A stretch of DNA of 38,905 nucleotides from Mycobacterium ostraviense. Its GTDB lineage: Bacteria; Actinomycetota; Actinomycetes; Mycobacteriales; Mycobacteriaceae. This document shows, one piece after another, positions 15,057-22,834 of the stretch. Position 1 is the first letter of the stretch; the number at the start of each line of letters is the position of its first letter. The notes below the pieces were generated by a model that did no database searches, had not been told where the DNA came from, and was given only the letters and a program-made list of their open reading frames with translations. The translations under genes were made by a program, and so were the position numbers. Where the stretch lies: positions 5,268,692 through 5,307,596 of the forward strand of contig NZ_NKRE01000001.1 in NCBI RefSeq assembly GCF_002705925.1. The letters are read 5' to 3'.

Positions 15057-16076
15057 TTACCGGCTGGCCACGCGGTCGCAGAATTCGGTGAGGACGTCAA
15101 CCGTCGCCCGGGGTGCCTCGAATGGCCAGAAGTGACCGGTGTCGAACAGGTGCACGTCGCTGCCCGGCGGCAGCATCGCCAAAAGCCCTGGCTCCCGGTA
15201 GAACTCACGTGGCTGCAGCGGATCATGAGCGCCCTGCAGCAGCAGCACCGGAGCCGTCCAGGCCCTGATAAGCCGGGTCCGCCGATCCACCCACTCCTGC
15301 CGAAACGACGACGAGTGGAAGTAGCGGGGGACCGCGGTGGCGATTCCCGGGTGGCTGAACTCCTCGATGGTGCGAGTCAGGTCTTCGCGGGCCACGGGCC
15401 GCTCGGTGAGCCAGGTATAGACGGTCGTCACGAACCGTCGGGCCTCGCGCAGCATCGCCGGCGCCTCCGCCGACTGCATCAGCTGTTCCTGGGGATGCAG
15501 TCGCGGGTGCAGATGCCAAAGATGTTGCTGGCCACGACCGTATCCCCGCACCCGCGCACCCATTGCCGCGACCAGATGATCACCGACCGGGCTGCCGCGG
15601 TCATGGGTGATCAGGACGAATTCGCCGATACCGAGTTCGCCGAGGAGGGCGCCGAGCTGCGCCGCGACGCCGGCCTGCCGGTAATCGCCGCTGCGCTTGT
15701 CGGATTGGCCGTAACCCTTGAGGTCGACGGCCAGGCAGTGATAGCGCCGGCCGAGACCTTCCAGCGCATAGTGCCACTGCCACCAGGAGTCGGGCAGCCC
15801 ATGCAGGAAAACCACGGTCGGGGCCGACGCGTCGCCGGATTCCACGAAATGCCACCTGACGGTTTCGCTGTCGCCCGGTGCGTCGACGAAGCGGTGCACA
15901 GCCGTTACGGCGCCGAGGTGCTCGACGTCACCGTCGTGGTGCGCTCGGGCGGAGGTGTCGGGTAACCCGGCCACGATCTCCTCGGCGGACCGAACGGCGT
16001 GTGCCAGCCCGTCGTCGAGGGTTGCCATCACGCGTTGCGGAGGTTCGGTATAGGACAAGTCAACCGGTGCTGTCAT
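15057..16076 (-). CDS. Alpha/beta hydrolase, epoxide hydrolase-like (Asp nucleophile)
   Basis: An alpha/beta-fold hydrolase of 339 aa. The oxyanion motif HGLP is at 92-95 (FLHGLPDSWWQW). The nucleophile elbow reads ITHDRGSPVG with Asp159 in the nucleophile position, as in epoxide hydrolases and haloalkane/fluoroacetate dehalogenases; ester and C-C hydrolases have Ser. The acid (GAHDPLQP) and base (DTGHFWPF) follow in order. A ~50-residue N-terminal extension precedes the fold. It is the last gene of a leftward series containing transporter, FAD hydroxylase, FAH hydrolase and extradiol dioxygenase, 57 bp after the transporter. An epoxide or halogen-bearing intermediate is suggested by the motif, but this is inference. 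Confidence 0.85.
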   Translation of the reverse strand: MTAPVDLSYTEPPQRVMATLDDGLAHAVRSAEEIVAGLPDTSARAHHDGDVEHLGAVTAVHRFVDAPGDSETVRWHFVESGDASAPTVVFLHGLPDSWWQWHYALEGLGRRYHCLAVDLKGYGQSDKRSGDYRQAGVAAQLGALLGELGIGEFVLITHDRGSPVGDHLVAAMGARVRGYGRGQQHLWHLHPRLHPQEQLMQSAEAPAMLREARRFVTTVYTWLTERPVAREDLTRTIEEFSHPGIATAVPRYFHSSSFRQEWVDRRTRLIRAWTAPVLLLQGAHDPLQPREFYREPGLLAMLPPGSDVHLFDTGHFWPFEAPRATVDVLTEFCDRVASR

Positions 16077-16133
16077 TGTGGTCGCTTTCGTGAAGACGGC
16101 GCAGACGCGTCCGCGGGCCGATCGGTGCCGACA

Positions 16134-17756
16134 TCAGTTGTGTTGCCGCGCTGGCCCGGTCGACTTGGTCGACTTGGTCGACTTCGCAGGGCTGGGCAGC
16201 TGGCCGCGCACCAGCGGCAGCCACCACGACGGACTCGGCGGCGCGGGCAGGCGCCGCGCCTTGCGGTGCCGACCGCGTCGCGGCAGCGGGAACACCAGCA
16301 GGAGAACGAGTGTCAGACCGGTGATGGCGGCGCCTGCGGTGAAGGCGTGTGACAGGCCGGTGACGAAGGCATCGCGGACAGCGTCGTTGACGCTGGGGCC
16401 CAGCGCGCCCAATTGCGGGTCGGCGGCGAGGTGCATGCCCGCCGCGGGTGATTCCCGGATGGTGCCGGCCGCTTGCTGCGGCACCGCCGCCGGCAGCCTG
16501 AGGTGGTTGCGGTAACCGGCGCTGAACAGCGAGCCGAGCAGCGCGATGCCCAGGGCGGCGCCCAGTTCGCGAGTGACGTCGTTCATCGCCGAGGCGACGC
16601 CTTGTTTGTCCGGCGGCAGCGAGTCCACGATGGTATTGGTCGCCGGGGTGGCCGACAACGCCAGGCCGCCGCTGAAGACCAGCATGCCGATCAGCAGATC
16701 GGTGTAGGTGGAGGCGGTGCCGAGGCGGGCCAGCAGGGCGAAGCCGGCAACCATGCACGCCAGCCCCGCGGCGATCACCAGCCGATTGCCAAGGCGCTCA
16801 CCGAGTTTCGGGGCGATCGCGGAAACCGGAAGGACGACTGCGGCCATCGGCAGCATCGCCAGCGAGGACTTGAGCGGTCCGTAGCCGAGCATCAGCTGGA
16901 TGTACTGCAGCCCGACGTAGAAGAAGCCGAAGGTGCCCAGGAATTGGATGATCAGCGCCGCCGTTCCGGAGCTGAAGCCGCCGTCGGCGAACAGGCGCGG
17001 ATCCAGCATCGGGCGCGCAACGCGCAGCTCGTGGACGACGAACAGTGTCATCGCCGACACCGCCGCGACGAAAGCCACAACCACGGTGGAATGGGTCCAG
17101 CCATGGTCGGCGCCTTCGATGATGCCGTACACCAGCGCGCCGATCCCGATCGCGCTCAAACCGGCCCCGGGGAAGTCGGGCGCGGGTTCCTCCGCGCTCT
17201 TGGTGTCGGGCACCAGCGCCACCGTGACGAGCAGCGATACCGCGGCCATCGCGGCGGTGCCGATGAAGGTGGAGCGCCATGAGTAGTGCTCGAGCAACAG
17301 GCCACTGATCAGCAGCCCCATAATCGATCCCGCACTGGCGAATCCGGCCCAGATGCCGACAGCGCGGCCTTTATGGTCGGGATGCACGACGGCAGTGATC
17401 GTCGACAACGTGCTGGGCATGATCAGTGCCGCGCCGATACCCATGATCACCCGGGCGATGATGATCGTGTGCGGTGAGCCGGCGGCGGCCGCCAGCACGT
17501 TGGCCAGTCCGAACAGCAGGGTGCCGCCGATGAGGGTGCGCCGCCGGCCGAAGTCGTCACCGATGGCTCCCGCCGGCAGCACCAGCGCCGCGAGCGCCAC
17601 CGTGTAGGCGTCGGCGATCCAGGTCAGATCGGTCGCGCTGGCCCCTTGGTCCAACGCGATGTCGGGCAGCGCCACATTGACGCCGGCGACCGCCGACATG
17701 ACCACCACCAACGCGCCACAGCACGCCAGCACGACACCACGCGGATCGTTGCGCAT
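16134..17756 (-). CDS. MFS transporter, DHA2 (EmrB/QacA) 14-TM type
   Basis: A major-facilitator protein of 540 aa with about 14 hydrophobic segments. It has the DHA2 hallmarks of WIADAYTVALAALVLPAGAIGDDFGRR-type loop 2-3 and GxxxGP-like motif C (GIGAALIMPSTLS). The first ATG at 17762 overlaps the hydroxylase stop (ATGA) but sits directly on the AGGAG. The second ATG at 17756 has AGGAG at six-base spacing and is preferred. It probably uses proton motive force to move a substrate or toxic intermediate of the neighbouring pathway. The C-terminus ends in KSTKSTKST, encoded by a 9-bp repeat. Uptake versus efflux cannot be told; DHA2 members are mostly exporters. Confidence 0.9.
   Translation of the reverse strand: MRNDPRGVVLACCGALVVVMSAVAGVNVALPDIALDQGASATDLTWIADAYTVALAALVLPAGAIGDDFGRRRTLIGGTLLFGLANVLAAAAGSPHTIIIARVIMGIGAALIMPSTLSTITAVVHPDHKGRAVGIWAGFASAGSIMGLLISGLLLEHYSWRSTFIGTAAMAAVSLLVTVALVPDTKSAEEPAPDFPGAGLSAIGIGALVYGIIEGADHGWTHSTVVVAFVAAVSAMTLFVVHELRVARPMLDPRLFADGGFSSGTAALIIQFLGTFGFFYVGLQYIQLMLGYGPLKSSLAMLPMAAVVLPVSAIAPKLGERLGNRLVIAAGLACMVAGFALLARLGTASTYTDLLIGMLVFSGGLALSATPATNTIVDSLPPDKQGVASAMNDVTRELGAALGIALLGSLFSAGYRNHLRLPAAVPQQAAGTIRESPAAGMHLAADPQLGALGPSVNDAVRDAFVTGLSHAFTAGAAITGLTLVLLLVFPLPRRGRHRKARRLPAPPSPSWWLPLVRGQLPSPAKSTKSTKSTGPARQHN
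16158..16184. repeat. (GGTCGACTT)x3 minisatellite in the MFS C-terminus
   Basis: Three perfect 9-bp units run head to tail, giving KSTKSTKST near the end of the transporter on the minus strand. Copy-number change would keep the frame, so the tail length may vary between strains. Confidence 0.9.
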
Positions 17757-17758
17757 CG

Positions 17759-19315
17759 TCATCTCCTCTCGCCGTCGGCACTATCGCTGTTGCCGGACAA
17801 CACAAATCGGGGCACCGCGTCGCACAGACCGGACAGCCGCCGGCCGGCGCGCAGCACGGTGCGGTCGGGCCGGATGATGGCCGCCGTCACGCCGCCGCGC
17901 TGCAGCCAGTGCGCAAGTTCGCTGCCCGGCGCCGCGTCGATTACCACGGCCCCGCGGCGACGGAGTTGTTCGCGCTGACCAGAATTGGGTGTCTCGGTGG
18001 TGATGAGCGCGAAGCCTCGTCCCAGCACCGCGTCGAGTCGTTCACCGGTAGGAAGAATTGCGTTGGGGCACAATGCTCCTGTGCGCCGCCAGCCGCTCAA
18101 CGTCTTGTGCACCAGGGCGCTGCGGTGCAGTGCCGGTGTCCGGCTGGTGGTTAACCGTGACCGCATCCCAGGGACGAGATGCAGCCGCGGCACCACCGCG
18201 CCGCGCACGGCGTTGCCGAACCTGCCGCCGGCCGTCATGGACCAACCGACAGTCAGGGCGAGTCCGATCATGGCGCGGGCGTGCGGCTTTCGCTCTTGTT
18301 CGTAGGTGTCGAGAACGGTGTCGGGAAGATTTCCGGTCAGTACGCCGGCCAGCTTCCAGGCCAGATTCGCCGCATCGCGTATTCCGGCTCCCATCCCCTG
18401 GCCGATGAACGGCGGAGTCAGATGAGCGGCGTCGCCGAGCACAAAGACGTTCCCCTGGCGCCAGGTGTCGGCCACGGCTGCCCGAAACGTGTATTCGGCA
18501 ACCCGCACCACCGACAGCTCGTCGGCCGGCACTCCGTTGACCCACGGGGCAAGTAGTGGATACAGACTCGTGATCGTGGCGAAGTCGGCTGCGGTTTCGT
18601 CGGCCCGCAGCTGAAATTCCCAGCGGTAGCGGCTTTTACCGATGCGCATGTAGGTGGCGGCCCGGTAGGGGTCGCAAACTTGGTACACGCCGTCCCACTG
18701 GTCGATCGTGGAGTCGGTCGCCACATCGACGACCAGCCAGCGTTGCTCGAACCGGAGGCTACGCAGCACGCCACCTATCGAGGCACGCACGACGCTGTTG
18801 GCGCCGTCGCAACCCAGGACGTAGCCGGCGTCGACGACGTGCTCCTCACCGCTGACGCGATCGGTGTATCTGACCCGCACCCGGCCGGGCTCGCGCTGGC
18901 TGACCTCGGTGACTTCGGCGTTGCCGCGAAACGCAACACAGCTGTGCTTCTTGAGGTTTGCCCGCAGCAGTTCTTCCAGCTCGGGCTGGTCGAACATGTT
19001 GGCCTGCGGAAAGCCGTGCGCGCTGTGGGCCGGATCGCGGTGAAACTGAGCCAGCGTCCGCAGATCCGGGTCGACCAGCCGCAGGCCCAGGGCCGGGCGT
19101 GAGATCGCGGCGAACTCGTCACCGATGCCCAGCCACGTGATGATCCGCCTGATCTCGTCGTCCAGGTGTACTGCCCGCGGTTGGGGGTAGACGCTTTCCC
19201 ACCTGTCCAGCAGCAAGGAGGGTATGCCGTATTGGGCCAGCAGGGTGGCTGCGGTGACCCCGGTAGGCCCGGCGCCGACGACGACGACTGGCACGGAATC
19301 GGGCGGAGTGATCAC
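17759..19315 (-). CDS. FAD-dependent aromatic hydroxylase (MhpA-like, 3-(3-hydroxyphenyl)propionate hydroxylase family)
   Basis: A class A flavoprotein monooxygenase of 518 aa starting at the GTG at 19315, whose GTGA overlaps the TGA of the upstream FAH gene; the frame further upstream is Arg-rich read-through. FAD motifs: VVVVGAGPTGVTAATLL (~10-26), the DG motif LGCDGANSVVR, and the GD motif FVLGDAAHLTPPFIGQGM. The C-terminal thioredoxin-like extension (~400-518) resembles MhpA. The enzyme uses NAD(P)H and O2 to hydroxylate a phenolic ring, usually making a catechol for an extradiol dioxygenase such as the one two genes upstream. Its 3' end overlaps the transporter's first ATG. The exact phenol is unknown. 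Confidence 0.9.
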   Translation of the reverse strand: MITPPDSVPVVVVGAGPTGVTAATLLAQYGIPSLLLDRWESVYPQPRAVHLDDEIRRIITWLGIGDEFAAISRPALGLRLVDPDLRTLAQFHRDPAHSAHGFPQANMFDQPELEELLRANLKKHSCVAFRGNAEVTEVSQREPGRVRVRYTDRVSGEEHVVDAGYVLGCDGANSVVRASIGGVLRSLRFEQRWLVVDVATDSTIDQWDGVYQVCDPYRAATYMRIGKSRYRWEFQLRADETAADFATITSLYPLLAPWVNGVPADELSVVRVAEYTFRAAVADTWRQGNVFVLGDAAHLTPPFIGQGMGAGIRDAANLAWKLAGVLTGNLPDTVLDTYEQERKPHARAMIGLALTVGWSMTAGGRFGNAVRGAVVPRLHLVPGMRSRLTTSRTPALHRSALVHKTLSGWRRTGALCPNAILPTGERLDAVLGRGFALITTETPNSGQREQLRRRGAVVIDAAPGSELAHWLQRGGVTAAIIRPDRTVLRAGRRLSGLCDAVPRFVLSGNSDSADGERR

Positions 19316-20250
19316 TTGTACCGCACCACCGTGCGTTGCGTGCCGAGGTCGATCGCGCCGTCGTCGGTTCCGATGGTGGCCTCGACGACATCGCCGTCGT
19401 GCAGGTACTTGGGATTGCCGAGTTGACGCTTGAAGAAGGCTTTCCACTTGACCGCGGGCGGCAATAGCGAACTGACGATCTGGACGGGTTTCGCGGGAGC
19501 CGACAGTGCGGTGCCCACCGGGGTGCCGGTCAGCACGAGATCTCCGGGCTGCAGATGCTGAAACCGCGCCAACCCCTGCAGGGCTTGCAGCGGCGAATAG
19601 ATCATGTCGCCGGCCACGCGCATGTCCTGGCGCAGTTCGCCATTGACCCGCAGCCGCAGCCGCAGCTCGCCGAAGCGCCCGAGCTCGCCGGCATCCAGCA
19701 GCACCAGTGCCGGTCCGACCGGGGTGAACGTCGGATACGACTTTGCTTCGTAGAACTGGGTTTTGGGGAGCTGGATGTCGCGCGCCGACACGTCGTTGGT
19801 CACCACCAGGCCGCCGACATAGTCGGACCAGTTGGCGGCGGTGACGGTGGCGCCGACGGGCAATTCCCGTGCGATGACCAACCCGATCTCGACCTCGTAG
19901 TCCAAGAACCGGACATGCGCGGGCTTGACGATGTCGTCGAACGGCCCGCTGATCGAACCCGACGCCTTCCGGAAGAAGGTCAGCGGAGTCGAATTCGGGT
20001 CCATACCGGCGTCTTTGACGTGTGAGGCGAAGTTGGTCATCTGCGCCACCACTCGGCAGGGCGTCGTCACCGGCGACATCAGTCGCAGGCCGTCCACCGG
20101 GACGCGCTCACCGCCGGTCGCCGCGGCGTCGATGGCCGCGCGGTCGGCCAACAACTCGCCAGTGCTTACCGCAGCGGTATCGACTTTGCTTGCGCCGTCG
20201 GCGGTTTGCACCCACCAGGCGTCTGCGGTGCGAAGGATGGTGACGCTCAT
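19312..20250 (-). CDS. Fumarylacetoacetate hydrolase (FAH)-family enzyme
   Basis: An FAH-family protein of 312 aa started at the ATG at 20250, which overlaps the dioxygenase stop (ATGA). The frame continues to 20547 only as read-through. Metal-site motifs are present in VRFLDYEVEIGLVIARE (acidic E-x-E) and VVTNDVSARDIQ, and PGDLVLTGTPVG near residue 245 is diagnostic. Members hydrolyse C-C bonds of acylpyruvates or hydrate/isomerise 2-oxo-dienoates after ring cleavage. Overlap by 4 bp on both sides ties its translation to the extradiol dioxygenase and the FAD hydroxylase, so it probably processes their ring-opened product. Hydrolase versus hydratase is not resolved. Confidence 0.9.
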   Translation of the reverse strand: MSVTILRTADAWWVQTADGASKVDTAAVSTGELLADRAAIDAAATGGERVPVDGLRLMSPVTTPCRVVAQMTNFASHVKDAGMDPNSTPLTFFRKASGSISGPFDDIVKPAHVRFLDYEVEIGLVIARELPVGATVTAANWSDYVGGLVVTNDVSARDIQLPKTQFYEAKSYPTFTPVGPALVLLDAGELGRFGELRLRLRVNGELRQDMRVAGDMIYSPLQALQGLARFQHLQPGDLVLTGTPVGTALSAPAKPVQIVSSLLPPAVKWKAFFKRQLGNPKYLHDGDVVEATIGTDDGAIDLGTQRTVVRYK

Positions 20251-21377
20251 GAGTTGGCCGCTTTGATCAGGCCCATCAGGCGGCGGGAATCGAATTCGTT
20301 GTCGGCGCGTAAGGCCCGGAGCATCGACAGCGCTTCTCGCGGTAGGGATTTGAAGTCGGCACCGAGGAAGTCTTTGGTCGCATGCGGGCCCCATTGGGCA
20401 AGGCCGGAAGCCGCGAACGGCGCCCAGCCGGGTTCGAGCGTGCAGTCGAACATGTCTCCGTCGGTGAAGTGCTCGACGAGCAGCCCCTCCGGGTCGCGCC
20501 AGTAGTCGAAGAGCTGGCTGCCCTGGATGTGGCGGCCGATTCCCCACGACCGGCGATACCCACAGTCGGCCAGGTATTGCCCACCGGCGGCCAACGAATC
20601 CAGGTCGCAGACCTGATAGGCCGAATGCACATAGCGGTTGGCCGGACCCAACGCGAGCGCCAGGGTGTGGTGGTCGGTGGGGGACAGGCCGCGATCACAG
20701 CGGATGAAGCTCATGGTCGGGCCCCGCTCGCGTTGACCCGGGTAGTACAGGAAGTCGCTGACGATCATGCCCAGGGTGTCGAGGTACCAATTGAGTGTCT
20801 GCAGGTAGGTGGTGGTCTGCAGGACCAGGTGCCCGAGCCGTTGCACGGTGGCCGGTCGCCGGGGCGGCCGTTGGGTGGCGTTGATGCGCTGCACCTCGTG
20901 TCCGGTGTTGAAGGTGTGCGGCGGCTGCGACGGCAGCGGTTCCAACTGGTGGGTGCCCGCCACCACGCGGACCGTGAGCCCGCCCGGATCGGTCAGGTCG
21001 ACGGAGACACCGCCGAGCGTGTGGGACAGCCGCTGAGGGGTCCGTCCGGTCGCGTCGGACAGTCGCAGTAGGTCGTCTTTGTCCTGGGCTGTGAATGCCG
21101 CGCCGACCAGTCGGGACCGATGGCCGCGCCGGATGAGGATGCACGGCGATGCCGCGTCGGCCCCACGCAGCTGCAGCTCGTCGGGGGTGCGTGCGGAGAC
21201 GGCGAAGCCGAACGCCTGAGCGAACGCCCCGGCGCGGTTCAGGTCGGGCTTCTCGAACTCCAGCCAGGCGATGTCGTGAATCTTGATCACCGGGTTGCGC
21301 GAGCGTCCGGGGTGCTCGCCTTCGCGAGCGCCCTGCTCGCTGTGCAAGTTGTTGTGGGCGGCCAGATCGTACGTCAC
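20247..21377 (-). CDS. Extradiol ring-cleavage dioxygenase (two-domain VOC fold)
   Basis: A type I extradiol dioxygenase of 376 aa. The N-terminal VOC domain (~30-140) is non-catalytic. The C-terminal one carries the metal triad: His in RLGHLVLQT (~183), His in YVHSAYQVCDLD (~250) and Glu in LLVEHFTDGD (~308). It would cleave a catechol next to one hydroxyl with Fe(II) (or Mn(II)) and O2. The GTG at 21377 has GGAGG at eight bases. The promoter with TTGACT and paired GACGATA-like sites lies just upstream. It is the first gene of the coupled dioxygenase-FAH-hydroxylase-transporter series. A ~25-residue polar N-terminal extension precedes the fold. Confidence 0.9.
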   Translation of the reverse strand: MTYDLAAHNNLHSEQGAREGEHPGRSRNPVIKIHDIAWLEFEKPDLNRAGAFAQAFGFAVSARTPDELQLRGADAASPCILIRRGHRSRLVGAAFTAQDKDDLLRLSDATGRTPQRLSHTLGGVSVDLTDPGGLTVRVVAGTHQLEPLPSQPPHTFNTGHEVQRINATQRPPRRPATVQRLGHLVLQTTTYLQTLNWYLDTLGMIVSDFLYYPGQRERGPTMSFIRCDRGLSPTDHHTLALALGPANRYVHSAYQVCDLDSLAAGGQYLADCGYRRSWGIGRHIQGSQLFDYWRDPEGLLVEHFTDGDMFDCTLEPGWAPFAASGLAQWGPHATKDFLGADFKSLPREALSMLRALRADNEFDSRRLMGLIKAANS

Positions 21378-21402
21378 CAGACATCCTCCAGAATTAGGAA
21401 AC

Positions 21403-21439
21403 TGACGATATATTCACTCACGAAGCTATCATCAGTCAA
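21403..21439 (-). promoter_or_regulatory. Promoter and inverted operator of the ring-cleavage operon
   Basis: On the minus strand TTGACT (21439-21434) and AATATA (21414-21409) look like -35 and -10, 19 bp apart (GAATAT one base over gives 18). TGACGATA (21403-21410) and TATCATCA (21427-21434) are imperfect inverted copies bracketing the -10 and the -35 edge, ideal for a repressor. The GACGATATA part also occurs upstream of the 2OG oxygenase gene and, as GACGATACA, upstream of tetR. Confidence 0.55.
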
Positions 21440-21543
21440 GAGGTTCTGAAGAAAAATTCAAAACTGTGTTGACCGCGGTCACGCCGCGGTTGACGGCCGG
21501 TCACGCTCGACGGACGCGCTCGCTGTCGGCTGAACCCGGCGGT

Positions 21544-22260
21544 TCAGGCGGCGTCGTGGAAGATCAGCCCCAACGCGTAGCGTTCTCCCGAATGCACCAC
21601 CGAGATACCGTGCCGTACCGGTGCGGCCGACCACCCGCGAGCCGAGGGCACCGGGCGGTCCCGAGTGGTGAATGCGTACCCATGCCCTTGCGGCAATTGC
21701 GTTGCGGTGCCCCGGGATTGGGCTCGGTACCGCTGCTCGACCAGGAGGAACTCGCCGCCGGTGTAATCGGTGGCTGGGTCGCTGAGGTTGATCACCACCT
21801 GAAGCGGAAACACCAAGTCGCCGTAGAGGTCACGGTGCAGGGCGTTCCAATCCCCGGCGCGATATCGCAACAGCAGCGCGGTGGGCTTGGTCTGGCCGGC
21901 GGCATGGCACCTCTGCAGCCATTCGTCCAAGGTGTCCGGCCAGGCGCTGTCTCGGCCCAGTTTGGCCCACCAGTCCCGGGCGATGGTCAGCAGCCGGGGA
22001 TACAAGGCGTGCTTGAGTTGCTCGAGCGGCTCGGGGTAGGGCTGTCGAAAGTAGCGGTATTCGCCGGCGCCATAGCGGTGGCGCTCCATGTCGACGGTCT
22101 TGCGGAACAGGTCGTCTCTGGTGTACAGCCTGCGGAGGCGCGCCGCCTCGGTGACTGTGAGCAGCCTGGGTAGCAAAGCGCCGCCGTGGGCGCTGAGCTG
22201 TGCGGCGATGGCGTCCCAGTCGCCGGAGTCGGCGCGGGTTTGCCACCGGGTCGACGACAT
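21544..22260 (-). CDS. 2OG-Fe(II) dioxygenase (PF09859 / Oxygenase-NA type)
   Basis: A 238-aa protein started at the ATG at 22260 behind GGGAGGAG; the longer frame runs into the rnpB promoter region. The Fe(II) site is readable as H-x-D in NALHRDLYGD and a distal His in PVRHGISVV; the Arg in SGERYALGLIFHD should bind 2-oxoglutarate. The GDLVFPLQVVINLSDP and GGEFLLVEQ segments fit the double-stranded beta-helix family PF09859. The enzyme would hydroxylate an unknown substrate with 2OG and O2. It lies 166 bp upstream of the ring-cleavage operon with its own promoter region, and shares the GACGATATA motif with that operon. It may be part of the island or an independent gene. Confidence 0.87.
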   Translation of the reverse strand: MSSTRWQTRADSGDWDAIAAQLSAHGGALLPRLLTVTEAARLRRLYTRDDLFRKTVDMERHRYGAGEYRYFRQPYPEPLEQLKHALYPRLLTIARDWWAKLGRDSAWPDTLDEWLQRCHAAGQTKPTALLLRYRAGDWNALHRDLYGDLVFPLQVVINLSDPATDYTGGEFLLVEQRYRAQSRGTATQLPQGHGYAFTTRDRPVPSARGWSAAPVRHGISVVHSGERYALGLIFHDAA

Positions 22261-22298
22261 CGATCCGCTCCTCCCGTCGTCACATGCTGCCGAGGCAG

Positions 22299-22320
22299 AC
22301 GATATAGAAACGATATTGAA
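22299..22320. repeat. Tandem 11-bp repeat upstream of the 2OG oxygenase
   Basis: ACGATATAGAA (22299-22309) is followed directly by ACGATATTGAA (22310-22320), differing at one base. The pair sits 40-60 bp before the oxygenase start, within promoter range, and includes GACGATATA from the neighbouring operon promoter. It is probably a two-site operator. Confidence 0.6.
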
Positions 22321-22365
22321 TCGCGGTGGCCAAACGAACGCTGGCCTTGGAATATGCGCAGGAGG

Positions 22366-22371
22366 TACGGT
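22366..22371 (+). promoter_or_regulatory. Probable -10 of rnpB (TACGGT)
   Basis: TACGGT fits TANNNT and ends seven to eight bases before the predicted 5' end of the RNase P RNA at ~22379. No clear -35 was seen. Confidence 0.45.
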
Positions 22372-22378
22372 GTTGGTC

Positions 22379-22803
<425 letters not shown>

Positions 22804-22834
22804 TAGCTCCGCGCCGGGATTCGCATCGTGCGGC

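Noticed and set aside
19316..19447. N-terminal extension of the FAD hydroxylase
   Set aside because: Arg-rich read-through inside the FAH gene; the coupled GTG at 19315 gives the normal MhpA-type N-terminus.
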